A DNA stretch of 52,913 bases from contig JAFZKQ010000103.1 of assembly GCA_017553575.1 (NCBI GenBank), positions 1 through 52,913 on the forward strand, written 5' to 3'. This document shows, in pieces, positions 41,577 to 51,700 of the stretch. The stretch is from Paludibacteraceae bacterium (GTDB lineage Bacteria; Bacteroidota; Bacteroidia; Bacteroidales; Paludibacteraceae). Position 1 is the stretch's first letter; the number at the start of each line of letters is the position of its first letter. The notes beneath the pieces were generated by a model. That model did no database searches. It saw only the letters and a list, made by a program, of their open reading frames with translations, and was not told the DNA's origin. The translations under genes and the position numbers were made by a program.

Positions 41577-44500
41577 GATTATACATTCGCTTACCAGAAG
41601 GATAAGAAGGAGCTTTTGGCTTCGGTTATATCAAAAGGATACAGCCTATACAATACGAGCACAAAGAAATATGTTCATTCCTTCGTCTATTATGAAGATA
41701 CCGATTCCGTGGCCAAACAACGACGATACAGGGACTTTTATCACAACATTTCGTTGGATAGTCTCATCATCGACCGCACGGGGTTGCTCAAGACGGTGCA
41801 CATGCCTTTGGGTGGTTGTTTCACAGTGGATTACCAATATGGCGGAATGCCTGACACGTTTGGTGTTCTTCCAAAGGAACACAAGAGCTATCCGCACACG
41901 GCATTCTTCGACAGTTGCCTGAATGAACTCACGAGCAAGGTGGCCGATTCCATCGTTGCTGACTCCGCCTATAAGACAGAGATGATTGCCTACTTGACGG
42001 ATCTCCTCGACAGACGTATCAACCAGATGCGGGACAGTTCCCTCCTTCCGTTTGACACGTTGGTTCAACGCTATTTCGACTACACAGACGGACGAAAGGG
42101 GAAATTAGTACTTTCCTCCCTTTGGACGAACGACGGCATCCAAGTGGATGGCGACCCATCACGGAACTTTTTCCTTTATGAACGTCCGTACTGCGATACG
42201 TTGGGGCGCTTCTTGGGCTTCAGTAAAGTGGAGACTCTTTTCTGTGACACGATAGCCGACCGCTATATGCGTCGGAAAACGAAGTGGTTTGACACCACAG
42301 ACATGCACTCCTTCGGCCTTATTCTAAAAAGCGAAATCTATGAGGGTGAAGTTGAGGCTCCGCTAAAAACCATTGAATACACATGGAATAAGTATTCAAA
42401 GTACGCGGATTTCCTCAGCGCCAAATTGAAGAAAAAGAAGATAACTATTGGTGACTATTCGTACAGTTTCGACTATACCTATCAGGATTGCTGCCAGGAC
42501 AGCCGCTTGGTCAAAATTGATTATGGCAACGGCGAGACCCTTCAGTACACCTACGACGACCGCCAACTCCTGACTCGGATGGAGACAATGGGCAACGGCT
42601 TCGCAAACAGTTACTTGCTGGAGTATGCCACCGACTCCACACGTCAATTGAAACGGATAAGGGAGGGTGAGAACACCACCTCCATCTTCTACGACAAGGA
42701 GGGCAACATACGTGAAATTCATTTTCCTGTCGATGCCAATGGGGACAGCCTGATCTGCACCTATCTCTACGATCGCAAATACAACATGTTCCTTGAGCGT
42801 GTCGAAAACAACCTCGGCTACCGGACGGAACTGGAGGATTACAACTATGTCTACGGAAAACCAAGCATCATCAGGGACCAAAACGGTTTTGTGATGAAAC
42901 AGACCTTCGATATGTTCGGCCGACTCGATACGTTGCTCGCACCCAACGAACAGGACAATGGCATCCCTTATTCGATGTTGGTCGAATATGGAACTGCTCC
43001 TACCTCGGTTCAGGACGAGGAGAAAAATGTGATTGCTGAATTCAATGATTCTTTGGCGCGACCAATTCCGCCACACATCTTGGCTGGCGAGGTTCCTGAG
43101 GAGGTAAAAGAAAGGATTCTCCAAACTTTGAGGATGGAACGAGCGTCATCGCCTTCTCCATCTCCATGGATTGAAGATACGGCTTGGTATAGCGGCCCAT
43201 ATGAAGGGCCTAATGGAAGGACTCTATACATATACGTAACAAGTTCTGATTCTAGTTACTATTTAGAAAGGGATCTTGATACCCTTATGTGTACAAGTTC
43301 CAATGAGGGCATACTCACCAGCATTGTTACCAACGACACCATCCAAATCTACTCTTGCCAATGTGACAACCATGTAACGCCGATGGCCATTACCACGAAG
43401 CGTTACAATGCGCCATGCGACGACTGTCCTAACAGGATGGATTCCATCATAAAGATCCGTTCTTTCAGCGATGGCTTCGGCAGGAAATTGCAGACCCTCC
43501 GAAACGTAGATTTAACCGCGGTGGATATCGACAAAAACACAAAGGTGAAGACCTATGTCTGGGTGACGACGGAGGCGAAGAAATACGACCCGTTTGGACG
43601 AGTCTCTTCCTACTGCTCGCCACATGTCTATGACAACAAGCCTGAATCGGACCCCGCAATGGACCAGAGTGTCTATAACACACCTGATTCTTTATGCCAA
43701 TACGATGCGTTGGACCGTATTCTATCTTTAGAGAGCAACGGAGAGTTGACCTCCTACAACTATAAGACGACTGCGGACGGCTTCTCTTTGGCACGGGTAC
43801 GAAATGGCAACGATACGTTGGAGATTTTGGGCTACAACTATCGCAACCAACTGCTATCAAGGGAGATCAAGTGCAGTAATGCCCGTTGGTCGTATAGCGA
43901 TATCCTCTATTTCATTGATAGGGAGAAATATGAGTATTATCCGATAGGAAAAGTAAAAAGTGCCTTGACCTCTGCGGATAGGGTCGAATATATTTACGAT
44001 GGTGCTGGACGGCTTCTTTCCGAGAAGAGTGCCCGCTACGGTACGACCACCCACCAATATGACAAGGCAGGCAACCGAATCAAAACCCTCAAACCCGATG
44101 GAGAGTCCATCGAATACACCTACAACCGCAATCTCTTGACGCAGGTGCACTACTCCAATCATCCGGAGAGCAATGTGACCTACCTCTACGGCGACAAGAA
44201 CGCTTCGTTCAACCGGGTGGGCCGACTCGCCCAAATGGTGGACGAAACAGGTGTCCAAGAGTTCTTCTATGGCAGGCAGGGCGAAGTGGACAAAGTGCGC
44301 CGCACCTTGGTGATTCCAAACAATAGCATTGAGACCTACACCACACAGTTCAGACACGACACATGGAACCGCCTTTCTGAGGTGATCTACCCCGACGGAG
44401 AAGTGGTCAAGTACAGGTATGACCATGCGGGACGGTTAAAGCATGTGTGGGGTGAAAAGGCCTATTCCTATAATTACGTCGACAATATCGGCTATGATCT

Positions 44501-45677
44501 TTTAGGAAATCGGAACTATTTCGACTACTGCAACGGAAACAAGACCTTCAAGGAGATTGACGGAAGGGTCTACAAGGCTCAAGTCTGGGACAAGCGGGGG
44601 GCGACCCGACTCTTGCGTATGAATATCCATGACAACATAGACAATCGCCAAGATTCGCTTGCCTATCCGAATTTCTTGTTGACCAACTCCATTTTCTTTA
44701 ACAACAACGAGAAAGAGCGTCGAGAATTCTTGATTGGAGAGTGGGAAAGTCCAGACACCACCCTCTATGCCGAATATTACCAATCTTTTGACGACTCTGC
44801 TCGCTTGTATGTGGAGCGGTTGGCTTTTGACCAAAAGAACCTTTGGAACGGGGCAGACACCTCCATCCATGAGGTATACAAATATCATTATGCGTCGCCT
44901 TACTTGGCAGACTACAAACGACAGATGGGCACCAACGGAGAGGAACTTCTCAACACCCATTTCTATCAATACGATAAAAACGGTAATCGGATTGAGGAAC
45001 GTAATCTACGCTTGCCAGATCCAATGCCAGAACTGTTGCCTGTCGGAGGTGATGAAGTGCGACTTTTTGCCTACTCTCCGGAAAACAAGGTTGAGGCCAG
45101 CAATGACAACGGCTATTTGGAGACCTATTGGTATGATGCGAACGGGGCTTTGTCTTTCCGTCTCTCTGGTGTGCAGAGTTCTGTTTTTGTTAATGGAGCC
45201 AATGCCCAGAAATCGTTCTCTCTTGATGGGTGCGACATCTTCGTCAACCCTTATTATGAGCGAATCGGCGATTCTACCTGGATCAAGCATATCTACATTG
45301 ACCAATCTCCATGGGTTTCAAAGGTGGTAGACAATGCCTCCTTCGGTGCGGATGCGCGACGGGTGGAACGGGCTGGAACTAATATAAAATATCCAGACCT
45401 TTGGGCGAATGCTTATAACAACATGAATCGTCGCTTCCAACTCTTTGAGGTGGAGGATACAATCCCGATGCGCAATTGTCCGACATTGGCTCTGTTAAGA
45501 AGTGCCAATGTAGATAATGGCAACGACAACTACGAATCAAGGCAATATTATTACCATTACGATAAGGATGGCAACCTTCTTCTCATCACCGATTTGGAAG
45601 GCAAGGTTTACCAGCTTCCCATCGCTCTACACATTGGAAAACTGCTGGTTAAGCAGGGAAAAGAGATTGGGGAATAA
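41547..45677 (+). CDS. RHS/YD-repeat shaft protein lacking SpvB N-terminus and RHS tip
   Basis: 1376 residues at most. YD-type repeats run through most of it (YSFDYTYQDC, YTYDDRQLLTRM, IEYTYNRNLLTQVHY, VKYRYDHAGRLKHV). A block near residues 200-230 (GRFLGFSKVETLF) aligns with EREFLGFGKVYTL in the large gene downstream, marking the TcdB-middle/RHS boundary, so the SpvB and FG-GAP parts are missing. There is no signal peptide, and the start overlaps the tip ORF head-to-head by 30 bases; the real homology probably begins after 41576. The end YYYHYDKDGN...EGKVYQ corresponds to the first part of an RHS core and then stops, so the tip is missing too. It is probably a silent or relic shaft. Confidence 0.8.
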   Translation: MVGMIEVNVHDYTFAYQKDKKELLASVISKGYSLYNTSTKKYVHSFVYYEDTDSVAKQRRYRDFYHNISLDSLIIDRTGLLKTVHMPLGGCFTVDYQYGGMPDTFGVLPKEHKSYPHTAFFDSCLNELTSKVADSIVADSAYKTEMIAYLTDLLDRRINQMRDSSLLPFDTLVQRYFDYTDGRKGKLVLSSLWTNDGIQVDGDPSRNFFLYERPYCDTLGRFLGFSKVETLFCDTIADRYMRRKTKWFDTTDMHSFGLILKSEIYEGEVEAPLKTIEYTWNKYSKYADFLSAKLKKKKITIGDYSYSFDYTYQDCCQDSRLVKIDYGNGETLQYTYDDRQLLTRMETMGNGFANSYLLEYATDSTRQLKRIREGENTTSIFYDKEGNIREIHFPVDANGDSLICTYLYDRKYNMFLERVENNLGYRTELEDYNYVYGKPSIIRDQNGFVMKQTFDMFGRLDTLLAPNEQDNGIPYSMLVEYGTAPTSVQDEEKNVIAEFNDSLARPIPPHILAGEVPEEVKERILQTLRMERASSPSPSPWIEDTAWYSGPYEGPNGRTLYIYVTSSDSSYYLERDLDTLMCTSSNEGILTSIVTNDTIQIYSCQCDNHVTPMAITTKRYNAPCDDCPNRMDSIIKIRSFSDGFGRKLQTLRNVDLTAVDIDKNTKVKTYVWVTTEAKKYDPFGRVSSYCSPHVYDNKPESDPAMDQSVYNTPDSLCQYDALDRILSLESNGELTSYNYKTTADGFSLARVRNGNDTLEILGYNYRNQLLSREIKCSNARWSYSDILYFIDREKYEYYPIGKVKSALTSADRVEYIYDGAGRLLSEKSARYGTTTHQYDKAGNRIKTLKPDGESIEYTYNRNLLTQVHYSNHPESNVTYLYGDKNASFNRVGRLAQMVDETGVQEFFYGRQGEVDKVRRTLVIPNNSIETYTTQFRHDTWNRLSEVIYPDGEVVKYRYDHAGRLKHVWGEKAYSYNYVDNIGYDLLGNRNYFDYCNGNKTFKEIDGRVYKAQVWDKRGATRLLRMNIHDNIDNRQDSLAYPNFLLTNSIFFNNNEKERREFLIGEWESPDTTLYAEYYQSFDDSARLYVERLAFDQKNLWNGADTSIHEVYKYHYASPYLADYKRQMGTNGEELLNTHFYQYDKNGNRIEERNLRLPDPMPELLPVGGDEVRLFAYSPENKVEASNDNGYLETYWYDANGALSFRLSGVQSSVFVNGANAQKSFSLDGCDIFVNPYYERIGDSTWIKHIYIDQSPWVSKVVDNASFGADARRVERAGTNIKYPDLWANAYNNMNRRFQLFEVEDTIPMRNCPTLALLRSANVDNGNDNYESRQYYYHYDKDGNLLLITDLEGKVYQLPIALHIGKLLVKQGKEIGE

Positions 45678-45680
45678 ACA

Positions 45681-45714
45681 AGAATTAAAAGTTAAAAATT
45701 AAGAATTAAAAGTT
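45681..45714 (+). repeat. Short AT-rich direct repeat between the RHS genes
   Basis: AGAATTAAAAGTT occurs at 45681-45693 and 45702-45714. A related AT-rich string (TTCAATTCTTAATTA, 24855-24869, inverse sense) lies after the biotin carrier gene. Such strings are common spacer sequence in Bacteroidota. No promoter is seen in this 50-base gap. Confidence 0.5.
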
Positions 45715-45727
45715 GAAGATAGTGAGG

Positions 45728-48700
45728 ATGTTCAAATCAGGTATAGAGTTAGCGTTGTTCACGTTGTTTCTGAGCGTGCCAGCAAGTGTGATGGCGAGCG
45801 AATCGACCTTCAGTACTACCCAAGAGATGGAGAAAGGGCAACGTGCGAGGATGGAGGCCCCAACGGCGGCATTGGATGTGGAAGAGGGCGTGCTGAAGAG
45901 CAAGCTCAAAATTTCCGTCTCTGCCATAGGCGAATCGCAACTTCCTAAGTTGGAACAAGGCATGACCAATGTGACCGACAGTTTCGCGGGTTACCGTTTC
46001 CTACCCCACGGTGAACACTTCGGCGGCAAGGGTGCGAAGGTGGTGTTGGGCTACGACCGCACCAAGATTCCGAGCGGCTATACGGAGGATGACATCCGAA
46101 CTTATTACTATGACGAAGAGACGGGACGCTGGGCGGCCTTGCAGCGTGACTCCATAGATAGGACTCGCCGACAAATCATCTCCCGAACCACGCACTTCAC
46201 CGACATGATCAATGGCGTGATACAGACTCCTGAATCGCCTGAGACGCAAGGCTTTGCGCCGACGATGATGAGCGACTTGCAGGCGGCCGACCCTACGGCA
46301 AATGTACAGATGATCCAAGCTCCACAGGCCAACAGCAACGGTACAGCAACGCTCTCCTATAGCTTGGAGATGCCACCGGCTCGTAACGGCATGTCGCCCA
46401 ACCTGACCATTCAATACAGCAGCGATGCGGGTAGCGGATGGCTGGGCGAGGGCTGGAATCTCTCAACCTCCTCCATTAGCGTGGATACGCGTTGGGGTGT
46501 GCCTCTTTACGATTCTGAAAAACAATCGGAGACCTATCTCTTGGACGGCCAGATGTTGGTGGACGATGATGGCGTCTTGGCGCACAGAAACCCTGAGGGA
46601 AGAAGGAAGTCTGGCAAGGTGAATTTTCATCCCCGCAAAGAGGGTGCTTTTTCTAATATTGTCCGCATAGGAACCTCACCATCCAACTATATCTGGAAGG
46701 TGACGGACCGAAAAGGTACGGTCTACACCTATGGAGACTATCTCGTCACTACACGGAAAGATGAAGAGGGTGCGGAGGTCAAGGACACGACCATTGTGGG
46801 TGTCGTGAAGGGAGCCTATCAAGGTGACAGTTCCCGCATCGTCATCTCCGAATGGCGGTTGACGCGCATCGAAGAGGTGCACGGAGACTACGTGACTTTC
46901 AGCTATGCAGACACTCTGGAGCCTGTTGCGGGCGGACTTGAGGCCATGGCGCTCTACCTCGACTCGATGACAGCGGGCAATGCAGGTCAGAAGCCGCATA
47001 CGATTGTCACTTTAGAGAATGGTGTGGAGAAGAGCATCAGGAGAAGCGATGCCCGCTACGGCTATCTCACTTCGTCCAACCGACTCCTCTCCAAGGTCTC
47101 CGTCTTCTTTGAGGAAAACTATTTGAGGGGCTATCGCTTTGCCTATACGGATGGTGCTTTCTCCACCGATTTGTTGGAGTCGGTCTCTCACTTGGACAGT
47201 AAGGGGAACGTCTTCCATACGCACAAGATGGAGTATCATAAGATGGGGGAGGCCAATGGCGGTGATCGCTCCTTCTTCTCCGGCAGAAATTCCTTCTCCT
47301 CCCAACCGGATGTGGCGAGCCTGCCGTCTCTTCTTCCTGACGAAATCAATGATGCGATGAACGAATCCTTCAAAACTGGGTTCTCCATGATCAATTCGGG
47401 CTCCTCTGATGACGGAATCTCCGTGGGAGGTGGATGCAACGTGGGCGTGGGACCCGTCTTTGCCGGAGCCAACTATAACTACAACCACAACAGCAGCGAC
47501 ACCCGAATCTCGCTCGTCGATCTGAACGGTGACGGACTACCCGACAAGGTTTACACGATTCTCGGTAAGCTCTATTACGAACCAGCCATCCCCGGACAAG
47601 GCGAATTTGGAGAGAGACGTTCTGTGCCGGGCGCTCCCCGCTATTTCGGACACAGCAAATCCTCCTCCCATACCTTGAGTGAGGAGGTCGGCGTGGGCTA
47701 CAGTGCGGTAAGCGTGAGTGCTACCTTCTCGCAATCGTGGAACGAGAGTACCACGGATGCCTACTTCCACGATTTCAATGGCGACGGACTGGTTGACATC
47801 GCCTACAAAGGAAACGTCTATTTCAATTGCTTGGAAAACGGACATCCGAGATTCTCCGAGTATTCCTCCGATACGGACAACAAGTTGGAGGACATGGACG
47901 AGTCCCAGATTCCTAACCTCAAGGGCATCACGCCGAATATCAACCGGGACTCCCTGGAGTTGGCTTTGCTGGATTCCTTCCCTTTGCATGACGCTGTGCG
48001 GGTTTGGAAGGCACCGTTCCAAGGTGAGGTTGCCATCACTTCTGTCGTCCGCCACCAAAACAATGCCGGAGCGGACGCTAAATACTTGGACGGCGTTGTC
48101 TATTCGATTCAACACAACGAGGATGTATTGGAGCGGACGGAACTCTCCGATGCTGTTTTCAATAAAAGCCGAACCGCCAATGTCCGAAAGGGTGACCTGC
48201 TCTTTTTCCGCTTGGGTTCGAAGAAACAGGGCCAAAACGACAATGTGGATATTGAAATCACTATTGAATATACTACTGCGGAAGGCATTCCAGCTTTGTC
48301 AGAGGAGGGGTTGAGCTTGCGCAGGTTCAACTCGAAGGAGGACTTTGTCGGCGGTGTGAGCGCCACGGTCATGGCTACGGCTGGAAGCCTCCTTTCGTTC
48401 AACGCTGGAGAGTATCGGAAGCAGACCCCAACGTTGGGAGACATTCTCCTCCACATCAAATGTGAATACTCGGACACCCTCGCGCCGGATGTTGACCAAC
48501 AGAAAACCGTCCGCGTCGAGGAGGAGACCATCCGATTGAAGGCGGATGACATTTATACGGCAGGTGCTACCGATCTCCGTCAGATACAGGTGCCTGCGGA
48601 CAGCAATGTCGTTGTGACATTCAGCATCCAGTCCGAACTGCCTTTCAATGACAAGAATGTTTCTTGGAATCCTGTTGTCAACCTGACCGACGCCCAATCT

Positions 48701-51700
48701 CGTACGGAAACCTTCCAAGTGGCTCCTTCCCGAAGCCTCTATAGCCACTATGTGGATGTGCTTCCGGCCATCCGTCTGACGGAAGGCGTGGAGAACCGGG
48801 TTTATGTAGGTTCTTGTGACACCCTTTACAAAGTTATGGTGTTGAAGTCCTCGGAGGCGGTCGAAGACGAGGAGCGTGCCTACGACGATTGGATGGAGGC
48901 CAATGACAATGCACCGGCAGAGGCTTTGGAAATCCGCACCTACCTCTACGACGAGGCGGGCGACTCCATCCTCGGAAGGATTGAGAATGGCGATAGCTTG
49001 CCTGTCCGCCTCTTGGCAAACAAGCCAATCCGTGTCTTGTCCTATTTCAACGCCCAATTGAGCGATGAGGCGAAGGTCGCCGTGGTCTTCGCCCGCGAAT
49101 ACCAGAAGGTGGACGGCAATGGAAATCCGACGGGAGAGGCGGACTACGAGATAGTGGAGACCCTCTCCACCCTCCGTTCCTTCTTGAGCGAGGACGACCA
49201 GCAACTTGGTCTGCTCTACCAAGGGTGGGGACAATTTGCCTACAAGGGAGAAAACGACAAGATCCTTTTGGAACACCTCGTTTTGGACAAGGATAAATAT
49301 GACAAGGGGAAGATCAAGGCTTGGTCAAAGTCCAAGGACGATCCTACCGTCGGAGCCCAAGTGGGAGAGATGGTGGGCAAGGCCAATAGAGCCAACTTCT
49401 TCGCCATGGGCTATAATGTGGAGAGTGGGCTCTACCATGGGGCGACCAACAGCGTATACGTGACCGCTTCGACGCAGTCCTCCTCAAGATTGGGTAAACC
49501 CATTATCGATGTAGACTCCATCATTCCAAGCTACGAGCAACCTACTCAGAAAGAAGGTAAGAGCGGAACTTTCTTTTCTCCTCCGATCATCGCCTCCTCG
49601 TTCACCTCTTCGAAGACCTTGGGCGGCGGAATAAACTCGGGCTTCGGACTTAGTGCCTCCTCTTCAGAGACGACGGTGGTGACGGAGTCGTCGTTGGTGG
49701 ACCTCAACGGAGATGGTTATCCTGATTGGCTATCGGGCGACGAGGACGTGGTCGAAGTGCAATATACGAAATCAAACGGTTCGCTGAGCGACCGCTCGGG
49801 AAAGCGGAAATTCAGGTTCTCCTCGCCTCAGCAGGCTGCGGAGGCCACCTCGCTCGGATTCTCGGGTAAGGCGGAAGCCAGCGCACAGACCAATAACGGA
49901 CGAAGCACCTCGCAGAGCGTCTTCAACATGAGGAAGGTCTCCTTCGAGTTCTCCAAGAGCTCCTCGCCTCGCTCTGTCAGTGCCAGCGGCAACGGGTCGA
50001 AGGGTGATTCCAAGTCGGACAACGACTGGTGCGACGTGAACGGTGACGGATTGCCGGACATGCTCTTCAAAAACGGGGAGGTCCGCCTCAACTTGGGCTA
50101 CTCCTTCACCGACCCTATCGAGGTGGAGGGTATAGACGACGTGGATAAGAGCTCGAGCCTTTCCGTCGGCGCTGGACTGGGCGTCTCCTTCCCTCTCTGT
50201 GGCTCCGCCAACATCAGCATGGGGCTCAACGGTACCTACACGATGAACAACTCGGATTTCGTCCTTATGGACATCAACGGCGACGGCTTGCCCGATAAGG
50301 TGACCAACAGCAGTGCGGACTTGGAGGATATCCTCTCGCTCGACTTCGAGGGCTCCTGCACTGTCTTCCTTAACAAGGGACTCGGCAAGGGATTCTCGGA
50401 TCAGCCGCTGACTTTCAACGGTTCCGTGGGAAGGAGCAAGTCGCTCTCCGTATCGACCTACGCCAACGGAGGCGCCACCTTCTATGTCTGGTATCTCACA
50501 TTGACGCCTTTCGTCAACGGTGCTAGGTCCTTCTCCCTGAGCCGCACCCTCAACTCCGTCTCCGACTTTGATGGCGACGGATTTCCCGACCTGCTCTATT
50601 CCAACGATGAGAAGTCGGTGAAGGTGAGGTTCTCGCAGATCGGGGCGACCAATAAGCTTAAGAGCGTCACCAACCCGTTCGGTGGCACCTATACCATTGA
50701 GTACGCCCACACGAAACCGACGACCGACCATCCGGGCGGAAAGTGGGCTATGTCGAGCCTGACCGTGAAGGATGCGACGGACAATCCTGAGATAGTCTCC
50801 AAATTTGCCTACGAGGAGGGCCGGCGTGACCGCAGGGAACGTGAGTTCCTTGGCTTCGGCAAGGTCTATACGCTCTGCATGGACGGGGGCGACACGGTCA
50901 GGACGCTTTTGCAGGAGTTCGACGTGCAGCACTACCTCACGGCCGGAAGTCCGACGAGGACGCTGGTTTCGGGCAGTGACACCACGGCCAAGTTCCGTGA
51001 CGAGCATACGGCCTACCGCCATTTCAGCGTCTCGGGCGCGGGAACGTTGACGGAGGCGGAGCCGACGGAAGCCCAACGACTCTTCACCGTCCCTTCGGAG
51101 AAGAGGGCAGTCGCCTACGAGCAAGGCACCCGCCTGGACCTCACCCGTGAGACCTTCACCTACGGCTCCTCCTACGGTAACCTTGACAAGTACCAGTTCG
51201 AGGACTTGACCAACGACGGCTACGGCTACACCACGGAGATTGGCTATGCCAGCGCTAAGTACGGAACGCCGAACCATGTCACCGTGAAGGGCTCCGACAA
51301 CACGACCTACCGGGAGGTCTCGGCCTCCTATGGCGACGAAGCGACCCCTTGGGCGGTGACGGAGATGAGGCAGCAACTGGGCGACGGGGAGGCGGTGGTC
51401 AACTTCCAGTACGACCGCTACGGCAACCTCACCAAGAAACTCCTGCCCGAGAATGTGAACAAGGAACGGATGTTCTTCACCTACCTCTACGACCGCAAAT
51501 ACAACATGTACCCCGAGCGGGTCGAGGATGCTTTCGGCTACAGAAGCGAGATGGAGGACTACGACTACCGATACGGTATTCCGCTGACAGTGAGGGATAT
51601 GAACGGATACACGGTGCAGTACCATGTGGATGACTTGGGACGAGTCGATACCATCATCGCCCCTAACGAACAGAGCGACGAGGTGCCTTACACCATCGCC

